Positions 7,268-15,590 of a DNA stretch of 42,097 bases are shown here, piece after piece. The number at the start of each line of letters is the position of its first letter. Position 1 is the first letter of the stretch. The DNA lies in contig NZ_JTHN01000170.1 of assembly GCF_001399685.1 (NCBI RefSeq), forward strand, positions 1 through 42,097. The letters are read 5' to 3'. The notes beneath the pieces were generated by a model, which saw nothing but the letters and a program-made list of their open reading frames with translations, made no database searches and was not told the DNA's origin. The stretch is from Paenibacillus sp. A3. GTDB lineage: Bacteria; Bacillota; Bacilli; Paenibacillales; NBRC-103111. The position numbers and the translations under genes were made by a program.

Positions 7268-8404
7268 ATGTTTGAATTTGATATGGACATGGAAGGATTT
7301 GCCAAAATAAAGGTAATCGGCTGCGGCGGCGGCGGAAGCAACGCTGTCAACCGGATGATTGATACCGGCGTGAAAGGGGTCGAGTTTATAACGGTCAACA
7401 CCGACGCGCAGGCTCTGCATCTTGCCAAATCGGAGATGAAGCTGCAAATCGGGGACAAGCTCACGCGCGGTCTTGGGGCTGGTGCAAATCCCGAGGTTGG
7501 AAAGAAGGCGGCTGAGGAGTCGCGCGAGTTAATCGCCAATGCGCTCAAAGGCTCCGACCTCGTCTTTGTTACCGCCGGTATGGGCGGGGGTACAGGGACA
7601 GGCGCTGCGCCGGTTATCGCCGAAATCGCCAAAGAGTGCGGCGCGCTGACCGTCGGCGTTGTGACGCGTCCGTTCCGTTTTGAAGGATTGAAGCGCGCTC
7701 GACAAGCGGAGCAAGGAATTGCGGCTCTCAAAGAAAAAGTCGATACGCTCATTATTATTCCGAACGATCGTTTGCTCGAGATTGTTGACAAGAAAACGCC
7801 GATGCTGGAAGCGTTCCTTGCGGCGGACAACGTATTGCGTCAAGGGGTTCAAGGGGTTTCCGACCTGATCGCCGTTCCCGGCTTGATCAACTTGGACTTT
7901 GCCGACGTAAAAACGATCATGACCGAGCGCGGCTCGGCTTTGATGGGCATCGGCTACGCTTCGGGTGAAAATCGTGCGGCAGAAGCCGCCAAGAAAGCGA
8001 TCAGCTCTCCGCTGCTTGAAACGTCGATCGACGGCGCGCGCGGCGTTCTGCTCAACATCACGGGCGGCAACAACCTGTCGCTTTACGAAGTCAACGAAGC
8101 GGCTGATATCGTAGCCGATGCCGCCGACCCGGAAGTTAATATGATTTTCGGTGCGGTTATTGACGAAACCTTGAAAGACGAGATTCGGGTGACGGTTATC
8201 GCCACCGGTTTCGAACATCGCGAAGCGGCATCACCTGCCAAGAAACCGGCAGCTACCGGAACAACGGCATCCGCCAGCCAATCGCAGGAGCCTGTAGACA
8301 ACCGGCTTGGCAACCTCCGTCCATTCGGAGGCCAATCGTCGAACGACCAGCTCGACATCCCGGCTTTCCTTCGCAACCGCAACCGCAACGGCTTCGACAA
8401 ATAA
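7268..8404 (+). CDS. ftsZ: Cell division GTPase FtsZ
   Basis: The tubulin-like GTPase that builds the Z ring. The 378-aa protein shows the N-terminal [13 protein letters not shown] loop, the tubulin signature GGGTGTG (residues 106-112), the T7 loop [11 protein letters not shown] with the catalytic acidic residues, a variable linker rich in A, T, S and Q (about 315-355), and the conserved C-terminal peptide [11 protein letters not shown] (from residue 363) that binds FtsA and SepF. Start ATG 7268 follows GAGGGGGAAG. It is the last gene of the dcw block; a strong intrinsic terminator follows. Confidence 0.98.
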   Translation: MFEFDMDMEGFAKIKVIGCGGGGSNAVNRMIDTGVKGVEFITVNTDAQALHLAKSEMKLQIGDKLTRGLGAGANPEVGKKAAEESRELIANALKGSDLVFVTAGMGGGTGTGAAPVIAEIAKECGALTVGVVTRPFRFEGLKRARQAEQGIAALKEKVDTLIIIPNDRLLEIVDKKTPMLEAFLAADNVLRQGVQGVSDLIAVPGLINLDFADVKTIMTERGSALMGIGYASGENRAAEAAKKAISSPLLETSIDGARGVLLNITGGNNLSLYEVNEAADIVADAADPEVNMIFGAVIDETLKDEIRVTVIATGFEHREAASPAKKPAATGTTASASQSQEPVDNRLGNLRPFGGQSSNDQLDIPAFLRNRNRNGFDK

Positions 8405-8436
8405 TGAACTAATCTATGGTTATTATATTGTTAATC

Positions 8437-8476
8437 CACAGCCGCCTCTAGCGATAGAGGCGGCTGTGCTTTTTTT
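8437..8476 (+). terminator. Intrinsic terminator after ftsZ
   Basis: A perfect 13-bp stem, CACAGCCGCCTCT with AGAGGCGGCTGTG, a 6-nt loop, then C and seven T. A strong rho-independent terminator closing the dcw block. Confidence 0.92.
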
Positions 8477-8491
8477 CGCCTCCTCACGTAC

Positions 8492-8753
8492 CGAGAGGCA
8501 TAAATTTCTACTCCTTCCTCGGTTGGGAGGAGTGAGTCCTTGCCAGATCAGCTTGTGTGGCGGAGAGCAGCGTATGTGCCGTAGAGTTTACGTGCCGCCT
8601 TTGAACTCGGGTTCTTACCGCAAGGTAAATTGAATAGAACCCGAGTTCAACAGCGGCCGAAGGCACATACGGCTGCTCGCAGCCACACGACTGCTGATCA
8701 ACCTCCATTCCACTCAGTTCCATCACTCACTCTCTCCCAACCCCCTCCTCTCG
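8492..8753. repeat. 262-bp imperfect palindrome between ftsZ and spoIIGA
   Basis: Almost the whole gap folds back on itself. Paired blocks from outside in: CGAGAGG 8492-8498/8747-8753; GGTTGGGAG 8521-8529/8734-8742; GAGTGAGT 8530-8537/8725-8732; GATCAGC 8546-8552/8693-8699; GTGTGGC 8555-8561/8682-8688; GAGCAGC 8565-8571/8672-8678; GTATGTGCC 8572-8580/8662-8670; GCCGC 8594-8598/8653-8657; and a perfect 15-bp core, TTGAACTCGGGTTCT 8601-8615/8636-8650. The apex holds a 4-bp stem, TACC-GCAA-GGTA, with a GNRA tetraloop. About 74 bp are paired in all. No convincing gene lies in it. It could be a MITE or foldback element, or a structured RNA. Confidence 0.85.
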
Positions 8754-8782
8754 ACAAAAATAGTACCACCCCCTCGGCATGT

Positions 8783-8816
8783 TTAGACAGACTTTGGAAT
8801 ACGATTGGGATATACT
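8783..8816 (+). promoter_or_regulatory. Spo0A-activated-type promoter of spoIIGA-sigE
   Basis: TAGACA (8784-8789) and TATACT (8811-8816) are separated by 21 nt, too long for an ordinary sigma-A promoter but like the 22-nt spacing of the B. subtilis spoIIG promoter, which needs Spo0A~P. On the minus strand, TGTCTAAA overlaps the -35, and TTTTTGTCGAG lies further upstream (about 8750-8760); both resemble the 0A box TGTCGAA. The match to known spoIIG architecture is my inference. Confidence 0.6.
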
Positions 8817-8865
8817 TGTCTCATTCGCGGCAAGCGGGCGGCAAGCTGGGCGGGAGGTAACGAAG

Positions 8866-9765
8866 ATGGTCGTATACGTCGATGTCATTTTCCTCATGAA
8901 CGTGCTGATCGACGGCGCGCTGCTCTGGACGACGGCCTGGTCGCGCAAGCTCCGTTACCGCCCGTGGCGGTTGGGGCTTTCCGCAGCCATCGGAGGCAGC
9001 TATGCGGGGATGCTCTTTTTTCCGCCGTTATCGTTTCTGTTTACGTTTGCGCTAAAATTTGCGCTTTCTCTGCTGATGCTGCTGACCGCCTTCGGATTTA
9101 GGGGATTGCAGCATTTTTTGCGGAACCTTGGCGCATTTTATGTCATTAATTTCATGGCGGCCGGTGCCGTCTTCGGGTGCGCCTACTTCTGGCAATCCTC
9201 CAACGAAATCGTAAATGGCATCTTGTTCAGCCACGATTTGGGGGTCACGCTGACGATGCTGGCCTTTTCCTTCCCTTTGGCGGTATGGCTGTGCCGGCAC
9301 GTCCTGCAAGCTTGGAGGCGCAAGCAGGAGCTGACCTCGTTCTTGGCCAAGGTGGAGGTCCATATCGACGAATTTGCTTCCAGTTGCACCGGACTTATCG
9401 ATACGGGCAATCAACTATACGATCCGCTGACAAAAACGCCGGTCATGGTCATGGAAGCGGCACAGTGGGGAGAGCGCATTCCCGAAGCTTGGCTGGCCAA
9501 AATCCGCCGGGCCGAAGTGGATCAACTCGTGACGTCGATCGGTACCGAACCCTTTGTCTGGCAAGACCGTTTGCGCTTGGTGCCGTATCGGGGGGTGAAC
9601 CGGAATACGCAGTTTATGCTGGCGCTCAAGCCGGACCGGGTCGTTATCACAACGGGAAGCGAGCAGATCGAGGCGAATAAAGTGTTGATCGGACTGGACG
9701 GTGGCCGCCTCAGTTCGGACAACGCTTATCAGGCCATCATTCATCCTTCGCTAGTCAACATGTAA
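8866..9765 (+). CDS. spoIIGA: Sporulation sigma-E processing peptidase SpoIIGA
   Basis: The membrane-embedded aspartic protease that cleaves pro-sigma-E in the mother cell once it receives the SpoIIR signal from the forespore. The 299-aa protein has about five hydrophobic segments in residues 1-150 and a cytoplasmic C-terminal domain carrying the retropepsin-like motif IDTGN, with Asp179 in DTG as the likely catalytic residue. A frame open back to 8779 exists, but ATG 8866 (MVVYVDVIFLMN...) has GGGAGGT 7 nt upstream, starts at the first membrane helix and gives the family length. Its substrate sigE is the next gene, 144 nt downstream, as in B. subtilis. The gene sits behind a promoter with Spo0A-type spacing. 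Confidence 0.95.
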   Translation: MVVYVDVIFLMNVLIDGALLWTTAWSRKLRYRPWRLGLSAAIGGSYAGMLFFPPLSFLFTFALKFALSLLMLLTAFGFRGLQHFLRNLGAFYVINFMAAGAVFGCAYFWQSSNEIVNGILFSHDLGVTLTMLAFSFPLAVWLCRHVLQAWRRKQELTSFLAKVEVHIDEFASSCTGLIDTGNQLYDPLTKTPVMVMEAAQWGERIPEAWLAKIRRAEVDQLVTSIGTEPFVWQDRLRLVPYRGVNRNTQFMLALKPDRVVITTGSEQIEANKVLIGLDGGRLSSDNAYQAIIHPSLVNM

Positions 9766-9909
9766 ACGAGAGGGACCCGATATCTACCGCCTGCTTGCCG
9801 CAGCTCAAGGCCGTGCTTGTAAAGGAAGAACGAAGCTTGACCGCAAGAAAGTTGTGTTCACTGGGGCTGACCGGCTATTAAAACGGTACGAATGGGAGGA
9901 AGCGTAAAC

Positions 9910-10632
9910 ATGATGGTCAAGTGGAAGCTGATGCTGCAAATTATGTATTTTCGCCTGCTGCTGGTGCTGGGGCTCAAGTCGGACGAAATCTACTACATCG
10001 GTGGAAGCGAAGCGCTGCCGCCCCCGCTCACACGCGAAGAGGAAGAATATTTACTGGAAAAGCTTCCTTCAGGAGATGCGGCCATCCGCGGCATGCTGAT
10101 CGAACGAAATCTGCGGCTCGTCGTTTACATCGCGCGCAAATTCGAAAACACAGGCATCAACATCGAAGACCTCGTATCGATCGGCGCAATCGGCTTGATC
10201 AAAGCGGTCAATACGTTCGATCCCGAGAAAAAGATCAAGCTCGCCACGTACGCCTCGCGATGCATCGAAAACGAGATTTTGATGTATTTGCGGCGCAACA
10301 GCAAAATCCGCACCGAAGTTTCGTTCGACGAGCCGCTCAATATCGATTGGGACGGCAACGAGCTTTTGCTTTCGGATGTGCTTGGGACCGAAAACGACAC
10401 CATCTACCGCAATATCGAGGAGCAGGTAGACCGGAAGCTTCTCCATAAGGCGCTTGATAAGCTGACGGAGCGCGAACGGATCATCATGGAGCTGCGTTTC
10501 GGCCTGCAGGACGGCGAAGAGAAGACGCAAAAGGACGTCGCGGACATGCTCGGCATTTCCCAGTCGTATATTTCGCGGCTCGAAAAACGGATCATCAAAC
10601 GGCTCCGCAAAGAGTTCAATAAGATGGTGTAA
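9910..10632 (+). CDS. sigE: RNA polymerase sporulation sigma factor sigma-E (pro-form)
   Basis: The first mother-cell-specific sigma factor. The 240-aa protein is almost identical to B. subtilis sigma-E in regions 2 ([31 protein letters not shown]) and 4 ([20 protein letters not shown]). The N-terminal 27 or so residues, [16 protein letters not shown]..., are the amphipathic pro-sequence that holds the protein at the membrane; the cleavage zone before [13 protein letters not shown] is conserved. There are two adjacent ATG codons (9910 and 9913) with GGAGGA ending 9 nt before the first; I use the first. An in-frame ATG at 9892 lies upstream of the ribosome site and is unlikely. Transcribed with spoIIGA, whose product activates it. 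Confidence 0.97.
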   Translation: MMVKWKLMLQIMYFRLLLVLGLKSDEIYYIGGSEALPPPLTREEEEYLLEKLPSGDAAIRGMLIERNLRLVVYIARKFENTGINIEDLVSIGAIGLIKAVNTFDPEKKIKLATYASRCIENEILMYLRRNSKIRTEVSFDEPLNIDWDGNELLLSDVLGTENDTIYRNIEEQVDRKLLHKALDKLTERERIIMELRFGLQDGEEKTQKDVADMLGISQSYISRLEKRIIKRLRKEFNKMV

Positions 10633-10741
10633 ACTGGAAAAAGTTTTTTTCGTCGGCGATGAAAGCGAAACCGTCCTTGCCGGAACTGGCTTTGAACGAT
10701 TTTCGGGTGACGATGGGGCGGGGAGAGGGCCCGAAAGAGCC

Positions 10742-10770
10742 GCATAAAAAAGCATTCCGAGGAGATAATT
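10742..10770 (+). promoter_or_regulatory. Sigma-F-type promoter of sigG
   Basis: GCATA (10742-10746), 14 nt, GGAGATAATT (10761-10770). This fits the sigma-F consensus GYWTA, about 15 nt, GGnrAnAnTw at every specified base. Start of transcription would be near 10777, 27 nt before the sigG GTG, with GGGAGGTAA in the leader. In B. subtilis sigG is first read by sigma-F in the forespore, in agreement. Confidence 0.75.
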
Positions 10771-10803
10771 AACAATAATGTTTCTCCTTGGGAGGTAATC
10801 ACG

Positions 10804-11586
10804 GTGACCCGAAACAAAGTCGAAATATGCGGCGTCGATACGGCAAAGCTACCGGTTTTGACCAATGCGGAAATGCGTGAACTATTCGTGGACCTGCAAA
10901 CGAATAACGAACGATCTGCAAGAGAGAAATTAGTCAACGGCAACCTCCGGCTCGTGCTGAGCGTCATCCAGCGGTTCAACAATCGGGGGGAATTTGTCGA
11001 CGACCTGTTCCAAGTAGGCTGTATCGGACTGATGAAAGCCATTGATAATTTCGATTTGAGCCAGAACGTCAAGTTTTCCACCTACGCGGTTCCGATGATT
11101 ATTGGAGAGATCCGCCGTTACCTTCGGGACAACAACCCGATCCGCGTATCCCGCTCCTTGCGCGATATCGCTTATAAGGCCCTTCAGGTGCGCGATCAGC
11201 TGACGAATCAGAATTCGCGGGAGCCCACGATTTACGAAATTTCGGAAGCGCTCGGCGTGCCGAAGGAAGATGTCGTGTTTGCGCTTGATGCCATACAGGA
11301 CCCGGTGTCGCTCTTCGAACCGATCTATCATGACGGCGGCGATCCGATCTATGTGATGGACCAGATTAGCGACGACCGGAACAAAGACGTATCGTGGATC
11401 GAGGGCATCGCTCTCCGGGAAGCGATGCGAAAGCTGAACGACCGCGAGAAAATGATTTTGTCCATGCGGTTTTTCGACGGAAAGACCCAGATGGAAGTGG
11501 CCGACGAAATCGGCATTTCCCAAGCGCAAGTATCTCGGCTCGAGAAATCGGCCATATCCCAGATGCAGAAGCATGTGAAAAACTGA
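10804..11586 (+). CDS. sigG: RNA polymerase sporulation sigma factor sigma-G
   Basis: The late forespore sigma factor. The 260-aa protein has the N-terminal segment RNKVEICGVDTAKLPVL that is typical of sigma-G (and binds anti-sigma factors such as SpoIIAB and CsfB), region 2 (NLRLVLSVIQRF, LFQVGCIGLMKAIDNFD, FSTYAVPMIIGEIRR), region 3 and a region 4 helix-turn-helix (EIGISQAQVSRLEKSA). GTG start with GGGAGGTAA upstream. It is separated from sigE by 171 nt that contain a near-perfect sigma-F promoter, so it can be switched on in the forespore independently of the upstream operon. A modest hairpin with seven T follows. Confidence 0.97.
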   Translation: MTRNKVEICGVDTAKLPVLTNAEMRELFVDLQTNNERSAREKLVNGNLRLVLSVIQRFNNRGEFVDDLFQVGCIGLMKAIDNFDLSQNVKFSTYAVPMIIGEIRRYLRDNNPIRVSRSLRDIAYKALQVRDQLTNQNSREPTIYEISEALGVPKEDVVFALDAIQDPVSLFEPIYHDGGDPIYVMDQISDDRNKDVSWIEGIALREAMRKLNDREKMILSMRFFDGKTQMEVADEIGISQAQVSRLEKSAISQMQKHVKN

Positions 11587-11614
11587 CGGGAGCTTGCCCG
11601 ACCTGCGAAGATCC

Positions 11615-11652
11615 GACCGACTCGCTACACGCTGCGGGCACGGTCTTTTTTT
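11615..11652 (+). terminator. Possible terminator after sigG
   Basis: GACCG (11615-11619) pairs with CGGTC (11641-11645), followed directly by seven T. The stem is short with a long loop; TGCCCG 11595-11600 with CGGGCA 11655-11660 is a competing outer pairing. A weak terminator at best. Confidence 0.4.
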
Positions 11653-11747
11653 ATAGCCTGGCGAGGACATTTTGCCCAAGTTGCTCATATAGTATAAAAA
11701 AGGGCATTTGCGGAACCGGTTTTTTGGATTTTGAGACGTTGGTCGTA

Positions 11748-11816
11748 GAGTGAAAAGTGATCCGCGGCGAGTTTTTTTCAGGCTGTGTTTGAGCCGAAGC
11801 GGATTACTTTTCACTC
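11748..11816. repeat. 18-bp inverted repeat upstream of ymxH/ylmC
   Basis: Left arm 11748-11765 (GAGTGAAAAGTGATCCGC) and right arm 11799-11816 pair at 17 of 18 positions, the exception being a G-T wobble. The 33-nt loop contains a T7 run. It lies in a 295-nt gap between sigG and ymxH that also has a -10-like TATAAA at 11693-11698 with a poor -35 (TTGCCC, 15 nt away). Nothing else is evident in the gap. Confidence 0.7.
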
Positions 11817-11881
11817 GCAGACGTGCCGCCAATGAAGCTGCCAAAATCGTTCCGCAATATGCCTTCCCCGGTGGTGACAGC

Positions 11882-12181
11882 GTGAAAATATCCGATTTCC
11901 AAACCAAAGACGTGATCAATATCGTCGACGGCAAAAAGCTGGGCCAAATCAGCGACTTGGAGCTTGATCTCCGGCACGGACGTATCGAGGCGATCGTCGT
12001 CCCGAATTCCTCCCGTTTTTTCGGATTATTCGGCGGTGGAACCGATGTGATTATCCCTTGGAGCAACATTGTCAAAATCGGCATGGACGTTGTCCTGGTC
12101 AAGCTGGAGGACGTCCGGGCTTTCCGGCAGCAGGAGCCGGCCGATAACGTGTATGAGTACAACCGCCAGTCCCGCGGATAG
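11882..12181 (+). CDS. ymxH: YlmC/YmxH-family PRC-barrel sporulation protein
   Basis: A 99-aa single PRC-barrel-like domain protein: MKISDFQTKDVINIVDGKK then LGQISDLELD and the VIIPWSNIVKIGMDVVLV block, which match B. subtilis YlmC and YmxH. The family is found in spore formers; no biochemical activity is established. GTG 11882 is chosen because the homologous domain starts exactly there and GGTGGTG lies before it; a longer open frame to 11750 runs through the inverted repeat and has no homology. Synteny (sigG, this gene, pgeF/ylmD, ylmE) points to ylmC as the direct counterpart. A hairpin and T-run follow before pgeF. Confidence 0.8.
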   Translation: MKISDFQTKDVINIVDGKKLGQISDLELDLRHGRIEAIVVPNSSRFFGLFGGGTDVIIPWSNIVKIGMDVVLVKLEDVRAFRQQEPADNVYEYNRQSRG

Positions 12182-12205
12182 GGAAAAAGAAGACAGGCGT
12201 GCATT

Positions 12206-12236
12206 CACCCGGACGAACAAGGGTGTTCTTTTTTTT
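12206..12236 (+). terminator. Intrinsic terminator after ymxH
   Basis: CACCC (12206-12210) and GGGTG (12221-12225) with a 10-nt loop, then TTC and eight T. The stem is short but the T-run is strong. Confidence 0.55.
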
Positions 12237-12279
12237 CGCTTCGTGTATACTGAGTAGTAAAAAGACGGGAGGCGGACCC

Positions 12280-13140
12280 ATGGAACCTTTTGTAATCCGA
12301 CAAGCCGAAAACGGCTGTGAATTGCTTATGCTGGATCGTTTCATGAACGCCTGTCCGGCCGTTACGGCCGGCTTTACGACAAGACGCGGCGGAGTTAGCC
12401 GCGAAGCTTTCGGCAGCTTGAACTGCGGGCTTCACGTGGAGGATGCGCCTGCAGATGTGGTTGCGAACCGAAAATTGCTGGCCGAATCGCTCGAGCTGCC
12501 GTTCGAATCGTGTACTTACGCGGAGCAGGTGCACGGGAAGGAAATTCAAGTTGTCGGCAGAGGACAGCGCGGCGCAGGCAACGATTCTCGGGAGAAGGCG
12601 CTGCAGGGCAAAGACGGCTTCGTGACGAACGAACCGGGGGTCTTTTTGCACGCGTTGTTTGCGGACTGTGTGCCGCTTTATTTTTACGACCCGGTCCGCA
12701 AGGCGGTAGGGTTGGCGCATGCGGGGTGGAAGGGGACCGCACTGCAAATCGCCAGGGCAACGCTGGAGACGATGAGTGCGGCATACGGCACCAAGCCCCG
12801 GGACGTGAAGGCCGCCATCGGCCCTTCCATCGGCGCATGCTGCTACGAGGTGGATGATGCCGTTATTGCGCGAATGGACAATGTGCTTGAGAAGGTTGCG
12901 ACGGGAAGCGGCGCCGACGAATCCGGCCGTTCGCCGTTCTACGAAAAAAAGGCCAACGGAAAATACAAGTTGAACTTGCAACAAATAAACCGACAAATTA
13001 TGATAAAAGCAGGAATTATGCCGTCTCATATCGAAATAAGTGGTTTATGCACAAGCTGCCGTACCGACTTGTTTTTCTCGCACCGCAAAGAGGGCGGAAA
13101 AACCGGCAGAATGGCGGCGTGGATCGGACTGCGGGAATAG
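12280..13140 (+). CDS. pgeF: PgeF/YlmD multicopper-like (LACC1/YfiH family) purine nucleoside phosphorylase / peptidoglycan editing factor
   Basis: A 286-aa cytoplasmic protein of the YfiH/YlmD/LACC1 family. Members act as zinc-dependent purine nucleoside phosphorylases and adenosine deaminases; E. coli PgeF also removes faulty L-Ser-containing peptidoglycan precursors. Visible motifs are TTRRGGVS, the metal ligands His85 (EQVHGKEI), Cys130 (FADCVPLYFYDP) and His147 (AHAGWKGT), plus GLCTSC near the C terminus. ATG 12280 follows GGGAGGCGG; the open frame continues upstream to 12199 through the terminator, so the longer form is rejected. It is followed by ylmE, sepF, ylmG and ylmH in B. subtilis order. 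Confidence 0.92.
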   Translation: MEPFVIRQAENGCELLMLDRFMNACPAVTAGFTTRRGGVSREAFGSLNCGLHVEDAPADVVANRKLLAESLELPFESCTYAEQVHGKEIQVVGRGQRGAGNDSREKALQGKDGFVTNEPGVFLHALFADCVPLYFYDPVRKAVGLAHAGWKGTALQIARATLETMSAAYGTKPRDVKAAIGPSIGACCYEVDDAVIARMDNVLEKVATGSGADESGRSPFYEKKANGKYKLNLQQINRQIMIKAGIMPSHIEISGLCTSCRTDLFFSHRKEGGKTGRMAAWIGLRE

Positions 13141-13219
13141 CGGCTGGGGGACTTCCGGCTTGACAACACCGGGGACCGCCCCATAGCCGAGCAGGCCGAA
13201 AGCGAGGTGAATTGACGTT

Positions 13220-13909
13220 TTGACTATACAACTGCAGGAACGGATTGAAGAAGTCCGCAAGCGCATTGCCGCGGCGTGCGCCCGCGCAGGACGCAGTCCC
13301 GAAGAGGTGCGCGTCATCGCCGTGACCAAGTACGTTTCGCTCGAAACGACGGGACAAGCGCTTCGGAGCGGACTGGCGGATGTCGGCGAGAACCGCTGGC
13401 AGGATGCCGCTGCCAAATGGGAAGCATTCGGCAGCGAAGGCGTATGGCATTTCATCGGACATCTGCAAACGAACAAAGTAAAGGACGTCGTCGGACGATT
13501 CGCGTATATTCATTCGCTGGACAGGCTGTCGCTGGCCAAAGAGATCGAGAAGAAGGCGTCGGCGCTCGGAATCGAGGTTCCGTGTTTTATTCAGCTGAAC
13601 GTGTCGGGGGAAGAGACGAAATACGGTTTGGAGCCCGGCGAGCTGCTTGATTTTGCGGCGGAGCTGCGGAGCATGAAGCATATTCGTGTCGCCGGCCTGA
13701 TGACCATGGCGCCTTATGAAGCGGAGCCCGAGGCGACACGTCCGGTGTTTCGCGGCTTGCGCGAGTGGCGGGACCGTCTGAACCGGGAAGCCGTGCTCGA
13801 TTACGAAGTGACCGGTTTATCGATGGGAATGTCGAACGATTTTGAAGTAGCCATTGAAGAAGGAGCGACTTGGGTGCGTCTTGGTTCGGTCTTGGTAGGT
13901 AAAGAGTGA
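13220..13909 (+). CDS. ylmE: YggS/YlmE-family pyridoxal phosphate homeostasis protein
   Basis: A 229-aa single-domain PLP-binding TIM barrel related to the N-terminal half of alanine racemase; the family keeps PLP pools balanced and has no known catalytic activity. The PLP lysine is K37 in AVTKYVS. Further marks are [34 protein letters not shown], and the phosphate-binding end [24 protein letters not shown] start after AGCGAGGTG. The 79-nt gap from pgeF contains an imperfect hairpin (13141-13189). sepF starts 29 nt later. Confidence 0.95.
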   Translation: MTIQLQERIEEVRKRIAAACARAGRSPEEVRVIAVTKYVSLETTGQALRSGLADVGENRWQDAAAKWEAFGSEGVWHFIGHLQTNKVKDVVGRFAYIHSLDRLSLAKEIEKKASALGIEVPCFIQLNVSGEETKYGLEPGELLDFAAELRSMKHIRVAGLMTMAPYEAEPEATRPVFRGLREWRDRLNREAVLDYEVTGLSMGMSNDFEVAIEEGATWVRLGSVLVGKE

Positions 13910-13938
13910 CAGAGATGAAACTCCGAGGAGGAAAGGAT

Positions 13939-14364
13939 ATGGGCGTAATGAATAAATTCATGAACTTTCTGGGCTTGCAGGAAGAAGAAGAAGTCGTGGA
14001 GCGCGAGCGCGTCGTAGAGCATCACGAAGAAGCTGAAACCCCGGCGCAGGAATTGCGTAAAAATAAGGGGAACATCGTCAGCATCCATTCACAAAAAAAC
14101 GTGCGGGTCGTCTTGAACGAGCCACGGTCTTACGAGGAAACCCAGGAAATTGCCGACCATTTGCGCTCACGCCGACCTGTCGTCGTCAATCTGCACCGGG
14201 TCCGGCCGGATCAGGCTACGCGGATCGTCGACTTCCTGAGCGGTACCGTGTATGCGCTCAGCGGTTCCATCTCGAAGATCGGACCGAACATTTTCTTGTG
14301 CACTCCGGATACCGTGGAAATTCACGGTTCGATTTCGGAAATGATGCACCATAACGAAGAATAG
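13939..14364 (+). CDS. sepF: Cell division protein SepF
   Basis: A 141-aa FtsZ-binding protein that anchors FtsZ to the membrane and shapes the Gram-positive septum, partly redundant with FtsA. It has an N-terminal amphipathic helix ([13 protein letters not shown]), an acidic linker ([12 protein letters not shown]...) and the C-terminal SepF core from about residue 50 to 136 ([38 protein letters not shown]). Start ATG 13939 follows GAGGAGGAAAGG by 4-9 nt; an ATG 24 nt earlier lacks a ribosome site. It lies in the ylm cluster, 29 nt after ylmE. Confidence 0.96.
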   Translation: MGVMNKFMNFLGLQEEEEVVERERVVEHHEEAETPAQELRKNKGNIVSIHSQKNVRVVLNEPRSYEETQEIADHLRSRRPVVVNLHRVRPDQATRIVDFLSGTVYALSGSISKIGPNIFLCTPDTVEIHGSISEMMHHNEE

Positions 14365-14392
14365 CGTACTTAGAAAGAACGAGGTGAACAGC

Positions 14393-14662
14393 TTGTACTC
14401 CATTGAAGGTTATATTCGCACTTTAATTGAGATTTATCAGTACGTGCTCATCGCCTACGTTCTGCTCTCCTGGCTGCCGAGCGCGCGAGAAAGCTTTATT
14501 GGGGAAATGCTGGGGAAGCTGTGCGAGCCGTATTTGTCCGTATTCCGCCGTTTCATTCCCCCGATCGGCGGGATGATCGATATTTCCCCGATTGTCGCGC
14601 TGATTGCGCTTCGTTTCGTAGGGGAAGGAATCGTTGCGGTTCTCCGTTTCATTATCCCCTAG
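14393..14662 (+). CDS. ylmG: YggT-family membrane protein YlmG
   Basis: An 89-aa integral membrane protein with two hydrophobic segments (about 10-30 and 62-86) and the family signature WLPSARES...CEPYLSVFRRFIPP between them, plus IDISPIVALIALRF. YggT/YlmG proteins are linked to membrane nucleoid/septum organisation, but a molecular role is not settled. TTG 14393, 6 nt after GAGGTG, is preferred; GTG 14384 would lie inside that ribosome site and would add three residues. Between sepF (28 nt upstream) and ylmH (26 nt downstream). Confidence 0.93.
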   Translation: MYSIEGYIRTLIEIYQYVLIAYVLLSWLPSARESFIGEMLGKLCEPYLSVFRRFIPPIGGMIDISPIVALIALRFVGEGIVAVLRFIIP

Positions 14663-14688
14663 TTTAATATTGCAGGAGACTGAAATCG

Positions 14689-15471
14689 ATGATGCAGGAA
14701 CATCTATATGCCCACTTCCATCCGGACGAACACCGCTTTGTCGATAAGGCGGAGGAATGGGTGGAGCGGGCCGGACAGCATACGGTCAGGCTGACCGATT
14801 TTTTGGACCCGCGGCAGATCTTCATCCTAACCACGCTCGCCAACCGGAGCCCGGACGTGCAGGTGCGATTCGACGGCGGACATCCGGGAGCGGAACGGAA
14901 GCGGGCATTGGTCGCTCCGGATTATCGCGTGCTGGACGGCGAGGAGATGGGGATCAGCCTCATTGAAATTACCTCCGAGGACGACAAGCTGAAGGAACTG
15001 GACCATGGGGATTTCATGGGAGCGATCCTCGGACTTGGCATCAAGCGCGATAAAATCGGCGATATTTATGTGCGGGAAGATGGCTGTCATTTTCTCGTAG
15101 CTTCGGAAATTGCCGATTATATTCGGCTCAATCTCAGTCAGGTGCACCGGCTGCACGTGCGGACAGAGCTGCTGCCGCTCGATAAGCTTAAGGCGACGGA
15201 AACGAAGCTGGGCGAGATGTCCCTATCGGTCGCTTCGCTTCGTCTGGACGGCATCGTAAGCGACGTGTACCGGCTGAGCCGGGCCAAAGTGCTTGTTCCG
15301 ATTAAAGCCGGGCGGTGCAAAGTGAACTGGAAGCAGGAGGAAGATCCGAGCAAGCCGCTGAAGCAGGGCGATGTCGTATCGCTTCAAGGGTTCGGACGCT
15401 TCAAGGTGCTGGAAGTCGAAGGGGTAACAAAAAAAGGAAGATACCGTTTAAAAATCGGCAAATATGCGTGA
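14689..15471 (+). CDS. ylmH: RNA-binding S4-domain protein YlmH
   Basis: A 260-aa protein with a YlmH-type N-terminal module (residues 1-170) and a C-terminal S4 RNA-binding domain (about 180-255, SLRLDGIVSDVYRLSRAK... and GDVVSLQGFGRFKVLEVEG). Homologues bind the ribosome and, in B. subtilis, have been tied to rescue of nascent chain-tRNA on obstructed 50S subunits, a role shared with the RqcH/RqcP system. Two ATG codons (14689, 14692) follow GCAGGAG. The stop codon lies inside the terminator hairpin. Last gene of the ylmC-ylmH set. Confidence 0.94.
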   Translation: MMQEHLYAHFHPDEHRFVDKAEEWVERAGQHTVRLTDFLDPRQIFILTTLANRSPDVQVRFDGGHPGAERKRALVAPDYRVLDGEEMGISLIEITSEDDKLKELDHGDFMGAILGLGIKRDKIGDIYVREDGCHFLVASEIADYIRLNLSQVHRLHVRTELLPLDKLKATETKLGEMSLSVASLRLDGIVSDVYRLSRAKVLVPIKAGRCKVNWKQEEDPSKPLKQGDVVSLQGFGRFKVLEVEGVTKKGRYRLKIGKYA

Positions 15472-15487
15472 ACGCCGATTTTTTTTG
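15451..15487 (+). terminator. Intrinsic terminator after ylmH
   Basis: AAAATCGGC (15451-15459) pairs with GCCGATTTT (15474-15482), loop 14 nt, followed by more T. The ylmH stop TGA is in the loop. divIVA, 104 nt on, must therefore be read from its own promoter or by read-through; I see no convincing promoter in 15488-15590. Confidence 0.75.
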
Positions 15488-15590
15488 TTTGCCGATGCAG
15501 GAATATGCCAGCAACTGTCGAATATAGGATTACGCATGCGCGGACAACAAGGATCATAGCTTTTTTGCCAAATTTGCAGGAGGTGCAGCA

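Noticed and set aside
8555..8860. Short open frames in the palindrome before spoIIGA
   Set aside because: They lie in complementary arms of the palindrome, have no ribosome site and no family-like sequence.
13141..13189. Terminator between pgeF and ylmE
   Set aside because: CGGCTGGGG can pair with CCCCATAGCCG, but there is a bulge and no T-run; I treat it as a possible weak hairpin only.
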